Source: Parapontixanthobacter sp963736595 (GTDB lineage: Bacteria > Pseudomonadota > Alphaproteobacteria > Sphingomonadales > Sphingomonadaceae). From it: 64,000 nt of DNA. Below are positions 42,782 through 52,215 of this stretch, in pieces. Below the pieces are notes generated by a model that saw nothing but the letters and a program-made list of their open reading frames with translations, did not search any database and had not been told where the DNA came from. The translations under genes were made by a program, and so were the position numbers. The stretch's first letter is position 1. Each line of letters begins with the position of its first letter. The stretch covers positions 124,001-188,000 of the forward strand of contig CAVTPG010000001.1 in the NCBI GenBank assembly GCA_963736595.1. Reading direction: 5' to 3'.

Positions 42782-43983
42782 AATTATGGATTTTGAGCGA
42801 ACTTTATTATCCGGAAGACACGTCGACTGGGTATTTTGTGACGCATATTGCCGAGAGCCTGGCAAAAGACTTCGACGTAAATGTTGTGTGTAGCCAGCCC
42901 ACATATAGCGAACGGCATTTGAAGGCCTCGCGCCATGAGCAGCGAGAGGGCGTTAGGATCAAGCGGGTATTTTCTACCCGGTTTAACAAGGACTCGATCC
43001 TCGGCCGGATTGTAAACATGGCGACTTTCACTGTGTCCTGCGCGTTGGCAATTTTTTTGATGCCGAAACGCGGAGATCATGTGCTGGTATTGACCAACCC
43101 TCCGACTTTGCCGCCGATCGTAGCTATAATCAGCCGGATAAAAGGATTGCAGCCATCACTTCTGATGCATGATGTCTACCCTGAACTTCTGGAAGCAGTT
43201 GGCGCCGTTTCGTCCAGGTCGCTATTATACCGGACAGCGTTTGCGGCGATGCGCGCAACGCTCGCCCAGTACCGCTCTATCGTAGTTTTAGGCCGTGATA
43301 TGGCCGTATTAACAAAGGCAAAACTCCGTGAAAATTCCGAGACAGTTAAAGTCATCCCGAATTGGGGCGCGACCGATCGAATTTTTCCGATAGACGAGCA
43401 AAGCAACCAATTTGCTCAAGAGCATAATCTTGCTGGCAAAACGGTTATTCAAATGGCCGGTAATCTGGGCCGAACGCATGATATCGAACTTGTGCTTCAG
43501 GTGGCAGAGACGCTTTCCAGCCGAGATGACATTATATTCCAGTTCATCGGGTATGGCGGAAAAGCTTCAAAAATAAAAAAGCAGCTGGATCTCGACGTAT
43601 CTGACAATGTTCGTTTTTTGGACAGACAGCCGCGAGAAAGGCTCGGTCAGGTTCTAGCTCGCGCTGATGCGTCTATTATTCCGTTCGTATCCAAGATGAA
43701 GGGTATCTCCGTGCCAAGCCGAATGTACGATGTGATGGCCGCAGGCACTCCGATTATCGCCGTTGCTGACGTCGGATCAGAATTATCTATGGTAGTTTCC
43801 GAGGAAAATTGCGGCTGGTGCGTCCCGACAGGTGACGCGCAAAGATTGCGGGACATCATCGAAAATATTGCAGACGACCCGGCAGAAGCAAAAAAACGGG
43901 GCCTGCTCGGGCGAAGCGCGGCAGAAAAAAAATATAATATCGACGCCGTTACTAAGCAATTCAAGCAAGTTTTTGCCGCGTAA
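42778..43983 (+). CDS. Glycosyltransferase family 4, WcaI-like
   Basis: The 401-residue protein begins MKLWILSELYYPEDTSTGYF, as in WcaI-type transferases, and has the GT-B C-terminal half with VIQMAGNLGRTHDIELVL, FIGYGGKASKIKK and VPSRMYDVMAAGTPIIAVA. It adds a sugar from an NDP donor to the lipid-linked repeat unit. A hydrophobic stretch near residue 90 may associate it with the membrane. The ATG at 42778 overlaps the upstream stop by four bases. Confidence 0.87.
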   Translation: MKLWILSELYYPEDTSTGYFVTHIAESLAKDFDVNVVCSQPTYSERHLKASRHEQREGVRIKRVFSTRFNKDSILGRIVNMATFTVSCALAIFLMPKRGDHVLVLTNPPTLPPIVAIISRIKGLQPSLLMHDVYPELLEAVGAVSSRSLLYRTAFAAMRATLAQYRSIVVLGRDMAVLTKAKLRENSETVKVIPNWGATDRIFPIDEQSNQFAQEHNLAGKTVIQMAGNLGRTHDIELVLQVAETLSSRDDIIFQFIGYGGKASKIKKQLDLDVSDNVRFLDRQPRERLGQVLARADASIIPFVSKMKGISVPSRMYDVMAAGTPIIAVADVGSELSMVVSEENCGWCVPTGDAQRLRDIIENIADDPAEAKKRGLLGRSAAEKKYNIDAVTKQFKQVFAA

Positions 43984-43998
43984 AAAGTGCGAATTGAT

Positions 43999-45681
43999 AT
44001 GATAAGCCGTCGGCGGTTTACATTCTCAGCAACCGCGTTTTTATCTGCGTCTTTTGAGTCGGCTCGATTTGGACGGGCATCTGCCTCGCAGCATTTTTTA
44101 AAATTGAAATTGCTGGATTTCTTAGATCGAGAGCAGACCGATGCGATTGCGGCTGGTCGTTACAGTGATGGGATGGTCGAGGCGTTTCGTTCAGCCTTGG
44201 CAAGATTGAATAATCGCGGCGGCACACTTTGCTTGCCGGCGGGCAGGATGCTGCTTGATAGTGCTCAGTTGGGTGGAGCCGGTCTTGAGATCGGAGCACA
44301 CGTGCAGCTTGAGGGAGATGATGCAGCTGTAACGCAAATCGATATAATCGGCGATACGCTATGCCGCCTCTTCCGATTAAAAAATGCCTTCGGCGCAAAA
44401 ATTTCTAATCTTTCGCTTACCGGAAACAATCGATCTATTGGCGAAACGGTTGGCGCTGCGATCGATTGCCGATTTACTGAAACCGTAAACCAAAATGCGC
44501 TGACATTAGAGCGGCTGTCGCTCGATAATTTCGCAGCGCCTGGATGGATCCATGTCATTGCGGATCAGTCATCCCACATAAGGCAAGTAAGTTTATCTGA
44601 TATCAAAGTGACAAGTCGGGCGGGGAATTCGGTGTCGCCTGGCAATATAGGCCATAACAGCGCAGCTATACGGGTCGATGCGCTTGCCGGACAAGTGTCT
44701 ACGCTGACGATCCGAAACGTGACGGCAGATGCGACCTATATAAAAAGCGGAATTGCGCTTTACGGAGCAATTTCCAATATCGTTGTTCAGGATTGTTCGA
44801 TCGATAACGCCGGTGTGCAGGGCGCCGAAGACGATAGCGGGGCTTATGCCATACAAGTGTATTCGGCCGGCCGTGATATGCGTAATATTTTGATTGCAAA
44901 TGCGCGTATCCGCAATCCGAGATCATGCGGGATTTACTGCACATTAGCGAATAATGTCGTCATTCGCGACGCCGTCATATCCGGTCAGACCGACTTGAAA
45001 GACGACACTCTTCCAAAAGCAGCGATAGCGCTTAACGGGACACGGAACGCTTCGGTGACCGGGGGATATCTGACCGGTAACGCAGTCGCGATCGCATTTA
45101 TCACGCCGCGCTTGAATAGCCACGCACTGTCGCTTGAGATAGAAAACGTTAGCGTAGGCGCTGCATCAAAAGCCGCCTTTTACGCTCGCTCACAAGATGA
45201 AAAATCACCACCGATCGCCGTGAGGTTCAGCAATTGCAGTTTTGAATCTACCGGAGCAGGCATCGCTATTCGGAATAACCTTGCCGCCACAATCGGCTCA
45301 GTAACTATCCGGCAATGCTGCATTTTGGCCGGAGGCCGAGCTATCGACATTTACCAGGATAGTCCTTCGGGGAAAAGTCGATTGGACATTGTACAAAGTT
45401 CTGTGTCCGGTGAAGTCAGCAGTTTGCGCGCGCGCGATGCAGATGCCGATATTCGCATCCAAAATAGCCACCTGTTTGTCGCTGACGGACGCGAAATTTT
45501 CGATGTGCGGAACATTGCTGGGCTCCAATTAGAAAATGTCTTACTTAGCGGACCCCGGTCGCAACAAGTGCTACAGAACCTGTCGCAAGAAAAAGGCATA
45601 GGCCAGACCAGATTTAATGATGTCCGAGTATCGCATGTGCCGGAGGCTGGCCGACAATCTTGCGATGGGATGCTATTGTGA
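43999..45681 (+). CDS. Tat-exported right-handed beta-helix protein, possible polysaccharide lyase/hydrolase
   Basis: The protein of about 560 residues starts MISRRRFTFSATAFLSASFE, a twin-arginine signal. The rest shows parallel beta-helix periodicity: repeated blocks such as NVVIRDAVISG, ISNIVVQDCSID and IAVRFSNCSFES every 20-25 residues, as in pectate-lyase-like proteins. It should act folded in the periplasm or outside, where it could bind, trim or cut the polymer; no catalytic residues can be assigned. A GTG at 43987 would add four residues. It lies four bases after the glycosyltransferase and 32 before wlbA, so it belongs to the operon. Confidence 0.75.
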   Translation: MISRRRFTFSATAFLSASFESARFGRASASQHFLKLKLLDFLDREQTDAIAAGRYSDGMVEAFRSALARLNNRGGTLCLPAGRMLLDSAQLGGAGLEIGAHVQLEGDDAAVTQIDIIGDTLCRLFRLKNAFGAKISNLSLTGNNRSIGETVGAAIDCRFTETVNQNALTLERLSLDNFAAPGWIHVIADQSSHIRQVSLSDIKVTSRAGNSVSPGNIGHNSAAIRVDALAGQVSTLTIRNVTADATYIKSGIALYGAISNIVVQDCSIDNAGVQGAEDDSGAYAIQVYSAGRDMRNILIANARIRNPRSCGIYCTLANNVVIRDAVISGQTDLKDDTLPKAAIALNGTRNASVTGGYLTGNAVAIAFITPRLNSHALSLEIENVSVGAASKAAFYARSQDEKSPPIAVRFSNCSFESTGAGIAIRNNLAATIGSVTIRQCCILAGGRAIDIYQDSPSGKSRLDIVQSSVSGEVSSLRARDADADIRIQNSHLFVADGREIFDVRNIAGLQLENVLLSGPRSQQVLQNLSQEKGIGQTRFNDVRVSHVPEAGRQSCDGMLL

Positions 45682-45713
45682 CTATCGCACGCTTTTTTAA
45701 TTAAGAGAAATCA

Positions 45714-46775
45714 ATGTTGAAATTTGCAATTGTTGGATGCGGACGTATCGCCAAGCGCCATTCCGAATTACTTGGAACGGGTCAGATTGAGGGTGCGGAG
45801 CTTTCTGCCGTGTGCGACATCGATCACAGCCGCGCCGATGCGTTCGCCGAAAAGTTTAGCGTACCTGCTTTCTATTCGCTCGCAGAATTATTGCGATCCG
45901 GCGAATGCGATGCAGTGACAATCCTGACACCAAGCGGAATGCACGCCGAGCACGCAATCGAAGCTGCGCAAGGCGGGAAGCACGTTGTCGTCGAAAAACC
46001 GATGGCGCTACGAATGCAAGACGCCGACGCGATGATTCGCGCTTGCGACGCGGCCGGCGTTAAGTTGTTCGTAGTTAAGCAAAACCGGTTCAATGTTCCT
46101 GTGGTAAAAGCGCGTGAAGCATTGGAAGCGGGAAGATTTGGCAAACTTATACTGGGTACTGTCCGGGTGCGTTGGAGCCGGGACCAGTCATATTATGACC
46201 AAGATGACTGGCGCGGCACCTGGGCGCAAGACGGAGGCGTTCTCGCCAATCAGGCAAGCCACCACATCGACTTGCTCGAATGGTTCTTCGGCGATGTAGT
46301 CAGTGTCCACGCGCGCGCTGTAACCGCCCTTGTCGATATCGAAGCCGAAGATACAGCTATCGCAACCTTAAAATTTGCGAACGGGGCGCTGGGTATAATC
46401 GAGGCTACGAATGCAGTCCGACCAAAAGACCTGGAGGGATCGCTGTCAGTTTTGGGCTCAACCGGCACTGCCGTAATTGGTGGTTTCGCTGTAAACAAAA
46501 TGGAGCATTGGAATTTTTCCGAGCCACTTGCGGAAGACGCCAACATAAAAGAACAGTTTTCGGTCAATCCCCCTAATGTTTATGGCTATGGACATCAGGC
46601 GTATTACGAGCACGTCATCGATTGTCTCAGACATGATCGAGCTGCGTTAGTCGATGGGCTGCAAGGCCGCAGAAGTCTTGAGCTTATCACTGCCCTGTAC
46701 GAGTCGATCGAAACCGGGCTGGAGGTATCGGTTCACTTCTCCAGCCGGTTTAGCAAACTTGGATCGCCAGCTTAA
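45714..46775 (+). CDS. wlbA: UDP-N-acetylglucosaminuronate 3-dehydrogenase (WlbA/WbpB-like, Gfo/Idh/MocA)
   Basis: The 353-residue Gfo/Idh/MocA oxidoreductase has the N-terminal NAD motif FAIVGCGRIAKRH, the EKPMAL motif near residue 95, and GGVLANQASHHIDLLEWFFGDV. With the two following genes it reproduces the WlbA-WlbB-WlbC (WbpB-WbpD-WbpE) set that turns UDP-GlcNAcA into UDP-2,3-diacetamido-2,3-dideoxy-glucuronate. Here it would oxidise C3. Its stop shares one base with the acetyltransferase start (TAATG). The UDP-GlcNAc 6-dehydrogenase (WbpA) that makes its substrate is not in the window. Confidence 0.87.
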   Translation: MLKFAIVGCGRIAKRHSELLGTGQIEGAELSAVCDIDHSRADAFAEKFSVPAFYSLAELLRSGECDAVTILTPSGMHAEHAIEAAQGGKHVVVEKPMALRMQDADAMIRACDAAGVKLFVVKQNRFNVPVVKAREALEAGRFGKLILGTVRVRWSRDQSYYDQDDWRGTWAQDGGVLANQASHHIDLLEWFFGDVVSVHARAVTALVDIEAEDTAIATLKFANGALGIIEATNAVRPKDLEGSLSVLGSTGTAVIGGFAVNKMEHWNFSEPLAEDANIKEQFSVNPPNVYGYGHQAYYEHVIDCLRHDRAALVDGLQGRRSLELITALYESIETGLEVSVHFSSRFSKLGSPA

Positions 46776-47248
46776 TGCCAACTGGCGCGAAACCTGAATT
46801 CTATCAGGCTAAAGTCGTTGATGTAGAATTTGGTGAGGATGTCAAAGTCGTTTTGCCAGTCAACATCTACGGCTGTTCTATCGGAAGCAACAGCTTTGTT
46901 GGGCCGTTTGTAGAGATACAAAAAAACGTCACGATCGGGTTGCGCACAAAAATTCAAAGCCACAGCTTCATCTGTGAGCTGGTAACGATTGGCAACGATT
47001 GTTTTATCGGACATGGCGTCATGTTCGTAAACGATGCGTTCCGCGAGGGCGGGCCAGCTGGCGGTGATACCGAAAAATGGGAGGCTACGCGGTTAGGCAA
47101 TCGCGTGTCGATTGGGTCCAATGCGACGATATTGCCGATTTCCATTTGCGATGATGCCGTAATAGGTGCTGGCAGTGTCGTCACCAAAGATATAACGCAC
47201 TCTGGTATATATGCGGGCAACCCCGCACGGTTGTTACGCGATCTCTAA
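46775..47248 (+). CDS. wlbB: Hexapeptide-repeat N-acetyltransferase (WlbB/WbpD-like)
   Basis: The 157-residue protein is a left-handed beta-helix acyltransferase (VNIYGCSIGSNSFVGPFVEI, TIGNDCFIGHGVMFVNDAF, VSIGSNATILPISICDDAVIG). Its size and neighbours match WlbB/WbpD, which acetylates the 3-amino group of UDP-GlcNAc3NA using acetyl-CoA. The conserved FVNDAF segment fits this subgroup. It overlaps wlbA by one base and is followed by the aminotransferase after 17 bases. Confidence 0.86.
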   Translation: MPTGAKPEFYQAKVVDVEFGEDVKVVLPVNIYGCSIGSNSFVGPFVEIQKNVTIGLRTKIQSHSFICELVTIGNDCFIGHGVMFVNDAFREGGPAGGDTEKWEATRLGNRVSIGSNATILPISICDDAVIGAGSVVTKDITHSGIYAGNPARLLRDL

Positions 47249-47265
47249 TTTGAACGGACCTGACC

Positions 47266-48375
47266 TTGCCTGACATTCAATTTGTTGATTTGCATAAGCA
47301 ATATTTGTCGATAAAGGGCGAAATCGACGAGGCTATTTCGAGCGTAATCGCTGAATCGGCTTTTGTGCGTGGACCGCGCGTAGAGAAATTCGAAGAAGAA
47401 TTTGCATCGGCTATGCGCGCTACACACTGTGTTTCCTGCGCCAATGGTACCGACGCACTCTACATTGCCATGCACGCTTTGGCCGTCAAGCCGGGCGACG
47501 AGGTTATTACCACGGCGCAAAGCTGGATATCGACGTCCGAGACTATAAGCCAGCATGGGGCTGTGCCGGTGTTTGTCGATATCGACCCCGCAACTCACAC
47601 AATTGACTCTACGAAAATTGCTGAGAAGGTAACGGATCGAACGGTTGGCATTATCCCGGTCCATTTATACGGACAGGCCGCCGATATGGATTCGATTATG
47701 CGTGCAGCAACGCAGCGCGGTCTTTGGGTAATCGAGGACTGCGCGCAAGCTCACCTTGCAACTTATAACGGGCAGATGGTTGGCACCTTTGGCAACATTG
47801 GCACTTTTTCGTTTTATCCTGGAAAAAATTTAGGCGCGATGGGCGATGCAGGAGCAGCCGTTACCAACGACGCGCAACTGGCGCAAAAAATGGCGCGCTT
47901 CGCTCGGCATGGGGGCCTGCAAAAAGGTCATCATGAGATTGAAGGCATCAACAGTCGTCTTGATGGCATTCAGGCAGCTATTCTGTCTGTAAAGCTACCG
48001 CATTTAGCGGACTGGACCAAACGCCGCCGCGAGGTTGCCTCACTTTATGGTCAGTCTTTGAACAGTGTCGATGGCGTGAGCCTGCCCATTATAGCCGATG
48101 GCCGTGAGCATGTTTTTCATCTTTATGTTATTATGCATGAACAACGCGATGATCTTCGCAAATTTCTGACCAGCTGCGGCATCCCAACTGTGATAAACTA
48201 TCCCGCAGCTCTCCCGTACCTGCCTGCTTATGAGCGTTTTCAGCATATTCCGGATGATTTCCCCGTGGCACATCATCATCAATCAAGAATTTTATCTTTG
48301 CCGATATACCCTGAACTTGAACCGGCACATATTCAATTCATTGCCGGTAAGATTGCTTCTTTCAAAGTGCGGTAG
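47266..48375 (+). CDS. wlbC: PLP-dependent aminotransferase (WlbC/WbpE-like, DegT/DnrJ/EryC1)
   Basis: The 369-residue DegT-family aminotransferase has the PLP lysine K187 in SFYPGKNLGAMGDAG, the aspartate in VIEDCAQAHLA, and the family start IQFVDLHKQY. It would transaminate the 3-keto sugar made by WlbA using glutamate, before acetylation by WlbB. The start is a TTG at 47266. Order dehydrogenase-acetyltransferase-aminotransferase is compact and supports the pathway call. Confidence 0.88.
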   Translation: MPDIQFVDLHKQYLSIKGEIDEAISSVIAESAFVRGPRVEKFEEEFASAMRATHCVSCANGTDALYIAMHALAVKPGDEVITTAQSWISTSETISQHGAVPVFVDIDPATHTIDSTKIAEKVTDRTVGIIPVHLYGQAADMDSIMRAATQRGLWVIEDCAQAHLATYNGQMVGTFGNIGTFSFYPGKNLGAMGDAGAAVTNDAQLAQKMARFARHGGLQKGHHEIEGINSRLDGIQAAILSVKLPHLADWTKRRREVASLYGQSLNSVDGVSLPIIADGREHVFHLYVIMHEQRDDLRKFLTSCGIPTVINYPAALPYLPAYERFQHIPDDFPVAHHHQSRILSLPIYPELEPAHIQFIAGKIASFKVR

Positions 48376-48437
48376 GATTAGGCACTGACCAACACGGCAC
48401 TAGCCTGTTGGCGAAGATCCGAGAGTGACAAAAGCTC

Positions 48438-49688
48438 ATGTTCCGCAATGTTACGATCATCTTGCGCGGCGCCGTTATCGCGCAATTGATCGGCTTCGTG
48501 GCTCTTTTGTTACTGGCTCGCCTGTATGATCCAGATGCTTTCGGCGTCTTCCAATTTTACCAAAGCTGCCTCGTCATTTTGGGCGTATCCATCAATCTTC
48601 GTTTTGAAATTGCTTTGTTGAGAAGCGAGGATGGCACGGAAATAGGCGATGTTTTCTATTTGTGCGTTCTTTCGAATATTGCTCTGACTTTCATGATATT
48701 CGTCGCGATGGGAATCGGCGCTTACCTTTTGCCAAATATTTACGATGAATTTTTTCGCTTTCCTTGGTGGCTGTTGCCAATTGCAGTTTCTTTTTATGGT
48801 CTGACCTTGGCGGCAAACAACCTGTCCTTGCGCAACTTTCATTATATCAAAACAAGCAATTCCAAAGTGGTTCAATCGCTTGTTTATGTTTCAGCTTCTT
48901 CCGGATTAGGCTTTTATGGTCTGGTATCGGTTGGCTTGCTAATCGCCGATGTCGCTGCTCGGATGGCGGCATCCTTTTACCTGCTGAAATCCGCGATCGC
49001 CGACTTGCCCAAATTTAATTTGCCACGAATTATGCGTGCTGCAGGGCGTTATCGTGCTTTTGCGTTTATTTCTTCGCCTAGCGGGGTGATAAACGCCATT
49101 GGCGGAACGCTCACGCCAATCATGATGTATGCTACCTTTTCGCCTGCCATAGCGGGGCAATTCGCGCTTGTAGAACGTAGTCTGACCATGGCTGTTGCGT
49201 TAGTAAGCGGATCGGTTTCACAGGTCTATTCATCACAGATGGCGGAGTTAATCCGCACGAAGGGGGATTTGCGCAAATATTTCAGAAATCTAATAGTGTG
49301 GGTTGGCGGCATTGGTATCGTGCCTGCTATTATTCTAGCCCTGTTTGCGGATGAAATATTCGGTTTGCTCTTTGGCGCGGAGTGGTTTCAGGCGGGAAGA
49401 TTTGCGCAATTTATGGCTCCGGCGCTGCTCTTCATTCTGATCTCCGGATGCGTGAACATGACTCTGGTCGTGATCGAGCGGCAGAGTTTGCAGATGACGT
49501 GGGAGGTTGGCCGTCTTATTGTAATGGCAGCATTGTGGTATGGTATCTGGATATATGATCTGGGCGCTGATCAATCAGTGCAGATACACGCGATAGCCGT
49601 TGTCCTCACGAGCCTTGCTTTCTTGGGCTTGGCGCATCATGCCATCAAACTGCACGCACGACATGATGTTGCGGATAAATTACAATAA
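48438..49688 (+). CDS. Wzx-type polysaccharide flippase
   Basis: The 416-residue protein has about 12 hydrophobic segments and the start MFRNVTIILRGAVIAQLIGF followed by LLARLYDPDAFGVFQFYQSC, typical of the MOP/Wzx superfamily. It should flip the undecaprenyl-linked repeat unit across the inner membrane. Codon use is strongly A/T-rich here, more than in neighbouring genes, as usual for wzx/wzy. It lies between the WlbC aminotransferase and the Wzy-like gene. Confidence 0.88.
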   Translation: MFRNVTIILRGAVIAQLIGFVALLLLARLYDPDAFGVFQFYQSCLVILGVSINLRFEIALLRSEDGTEIGDVFYLCVLSNIALTFMIFVAMGIGAYLLPNIYDEFFRFPWWLLPIAVSFYGLTLAANNLSLRNFHYIKTSNSKVVQSLVYVSASSGLGFYGLVSVGLLIADVAARMAASFYLLKSAIADLPKFNLPRIMRAAGRYRAFAFISSPSGVINAIGGTLTPIMMYATFSPAIAGQFALVERSLTMAVALVSGSVSQVYSSQMAELIRTKGDLRKYFRNLIVWVGGIGIVPAIILALFADEIFGLLFGAEWFQAGRFAQFMAPALLFILISGCVNMTLVVIERQSLQMTWEVGRLIVMAALWYGIWIYDLGADQSVQIHAIAVVLTSLAFLGLAHHAIKLHARHDVADKLQ

Positions 49689-49708
49689 CGCTTTCCAGCG
49701 GCTATGAT

Positions 49709-51124
49709 GTGGTGAAGTCAGAAGAAATGCAGACCGGAAGAGTATCTGGACGGCCGAGGTTCGAAAGCGAGCGAACAGCCGACCTGAAGGAAAGAAAGAC
49801 TTCTGACTGGGCTACAGCAGGGCCTTGGCTGAGATATGCAATTTCGCTTTTTTATGGCTTTGCCATAATTAAGAACTACGAGCATCTTTCCTACTGGTGG
49901 GAATATATTGGTTTTAAATTTTTGCCCCAGACGTGGACGGTGCAAATCGCCTTAATTGCTTTGGCGGCGGTACCTGCATTATTTCTTCCGATCCGGCCCA
50001 AAAATATATTGCAGTTGTCGGCATGGACGTTGCATTTCACCGTGTTTCTACCGGGATTGCTTATACCGCCGAACCAAGCATATATCGTCGGTGATCGCAT
50101 CTACCTCCTGTTCGGTTTGTTACTGGTTTCGGCGATCGGATTTAATCTATTGAGCCGTATTTCCGCGAAGGCTTGGACGATACCCCGCATGCCGGCAGAC
50201 CTGTTTTGGGGCGGGCTTTTGGGCGTGTATGTCCTGCTCAATGGTGCAATTTTTTATGTTTTCGGCAACAGCCTCTCGATTGCTGGCATTGAAAACGTTT
50301 ATGAACAGCGCGCGCTGGCCAACAATGTGCTTGGATCAAACATCATCGTATATGCTATTGGCGGGCTGACGGGCGCAATAAATCCCTTTTTGATCGCATA
50401 TGGTGTGCGCAATAAAAATTATTTTCTGGTTGCGTTGGGCGTAGCGAGTCAGGTTCTCGCTTATGCCTCACTGGCTGGTAAAATCATTATTTTTTCGACA
50501 TTGGTGGTAGTCTTCGCGTCTCTGATTATCGACCAGAACAATCGAGTGCGGATATGGCGCATGTCTCTGGTGTTCGTCGTAACCGCACTTATCGGGTTGT
50601 TATGGCTGCCTTATTATGTCCCTACCAACGGCGCAATCCATCAAATGACATCGATCCTGTATATGCGCACGCTTTATCTGCCTGGCGTATTGATCGGAGC
50701 TTATGGAGAATTCTTCAGCACTTTCGAAGCGACTTATCTATCGCATTCCCAAGTCGGGCGCCTGTTCACCGAATATCCTTATGGCACATTGTCTGTCGGA
50801 CAAGTCGTGGGTGCCTACGTTACCCCTGGGGCAGGCTATGATTACAACAACTATATCGCTACTTTTATCGCGGGGGACGGCATAGCCAGCTTCGGGCTTG
50901 TTGGTGTGCCGATAGCAACAGCAATCGGATGGGTGGCAATTACAATTTTGGATCGAATTGCGGGCAAAGGAGACCGGGCAGTAATTCTAGCCGCATCTTT
51001 GCCATTTATTATTTTGCTTTCGAACTCGTCAATTTTCACCTCCTTGTTAACAGGAGGCGGGATTTTGCTCGCCTTGCTTCTTGGTGTGTCGGGTAATCTG
51101 GAGCAGAAAGCCGATCGAGGCTGA
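49709..51124 (+). CDS. Wzy-like polysaccharide polymerase
   Basis: The 471-residue protein has about 11-12 membrane segments and large loops, no strong sequence signature, and directly follows wzx. Size, topology and place mark it as the likely repeat-unit polymerase (Wzy), which joins flipped units on the periplasmic face. The first 35 residues are charged and cytoplasmic. Start choices are GTG 49709 or ATG 49727. The O-antigen ligase-like protein at 32021 is the other candidate. Confidence 0.7.
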   Translation: MVKSEEMQTGRVSGRPRFESERTADLKERKTSDWATAGPWLRYAISLFYGFAIIKNYEHLSYWWEYIGFKFLPQTWTVQIALIALAAVPALFLPIRPKNILQLSAWTLHFTVFLPGLLIPPNQAYIVGDRIYLLFGLLLVSAIGFNLLSRISAKAWTIPRMPADLFWGGLLGVYVLLNGAIFYVFGNSLSIAGIENVYEQRALANNVLGSNIIVYAIGGLTGAINPFLIAYGVRNKNYFLVALGVASQVLAYASLAGKIIIFSTLVVVFASLIIDQNNRVRIWRMSLVFVVTALIGLLWLPYYVPTNGAIHQMTSILYMRTLYLPGVLIGAYGEFFSTFEATYLSHSQVGRLFTEYPYGTLSVGQVVGAYVTPGAGYDYNNYIATFIAGDGIASFGLVGVPIATAIGWVAITILDRIAGKGDRAVILAASLPFIILLSNSSIFTSLLTGGGILLALLLGVSGNLEQKADRG

Positions 51125-51126
51125 TC

Positions 51127-52215
51127 ATGCGGATATTTCAGGCTTCATCATTATATCCCGCATATTTGCCGTCTCTGGAGCGGTTGTTCCACGAGGCTGA
51201 AGCACAAACCTTTAAGCAGAAGATCGACGTATTCCTGCAAGACAGATTCGGTGCTACGCATATTTTGCAGCCTGTTTTAGAGCAATCCGAAGATGCTTTT
51301 TTTGCGCTCGGTGACACAGTATCGATGCAAAAGGCGTGGGCTGAAGAGCAGGGAATGCCGGCGAATGCCGACTTGCAATCCATTTTGCTCTCGCAGATCG
51401 AACATCATCGCACCGAAGTGTTTTATTCGATGGACCCGGTGCGCTTTGGAAAGCAGTTGCTGGATCGAATGCCCGGCTGCGTGAAATATAGTATTGCGTG
51501 GCGTGCTGCGCCTTCTGCAAACGATAGCTTTCTTGCCTACGATCGCATTATAAACAATTTTCCGACTATTCTTCAGCAATATCAAAACCAAGGTGCCAAT
51601 GTGGGTTATTTTTTTCCTGCATTCGATCCGGTAATGGATGAATACGCAAAGCCTTATATTCAGCGAAACACCGAGATTGTCTTTATTGGAGGCTATTCGC
51701 GACATCATAAAAAGCGCGGACAGTTTTTGAACGCAATCGCAAAGGCTTATCCAGATGACACGCATTTCCATCTTGATCTGTCGCGGTTTACGCGGCTTGC
51801 GGAAACGCCTGTCGGACTCATAGGCCCACTTGCCAAGCATCGTCGCGATCGAGCAATTCGCAGTGTTACGCAAAAGCCGGTGTTCGGGCGGGCTCTGTAC
51901 AAAGCTCTCGGGGATGCAAAAATCACGATTAATGCCGCTATTGATATGGCCGGTTCGGCAAGGGGCAATATGCGATGCTGGGAGGCAATGGGTTGCGGCA
52001 GCCTGCTATTTTCCGACGCAGGCGAATATCCGGCCCATATGACTGCAGAGACCATGATCCGCTATGACGACGCAGCAGAGGCGATGGCGAAGCTCGGGGA
52101 ACTAGTAGAACACGGAACAGATTTTCAGGACGTCGCTAGGCGCGGAAATCATGCCGTAAAAAACCATTATAGCAAAGCGAAGCAATGGGATGCGTTCGTT
52201 GATTTGATTGCCTGA
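51127..52215 (+). CDS. Glycosyltransferase, CgeB/GT-B-like
   Basis: The 362-residue protein resembles CgeB-like glycosyltransferases: a divergent N-terminal half and a C-terminal block SARGNMRCWEAMGCGSLLFS, where the glutamate in the CWEAMGCG motif is typical of a GT-B donor site. Other recognisable parts are EIVFIGGYSRHHKKR and the end AVKNHYSKAKQWD. Donor and acceptor cannot be predicted. It starts two bases after wzy and its TGA shares a base with the next ATG (TGATG). Confidence 0.72.
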   Translation: MRIFQASSLYPAYLPSLERLFHEAEAQTFKQKIDVFLQDRFGATHILQPVLEQSEDAFFALGDTVSMQKAWAEEQGMPANADLQSILLSQIEHHRTEVFYSMDPVRFGKQLLDRMPGCVKYSIAWRAAPSANDSFLAYDRIINNFPTILQQYQNQGANVGYFFPAFDPVMDEYAKPYIQRNTEIVFIGGYSRHHKKRGQFLNAIAKAYPDDTHFHLDLSRFTRLAETPVGLIGPLAKHRRDRAIRSVTQKPVFGRALYKALGDAKITINAAIDMAGSARGNMRCWEAMGCGSLLFSDAGEYPAHMTAETMIRYDDAAEAMAKLGELVEHGTDFQDVARRGNHAVKNHYSKAKQWDAFVDLIA

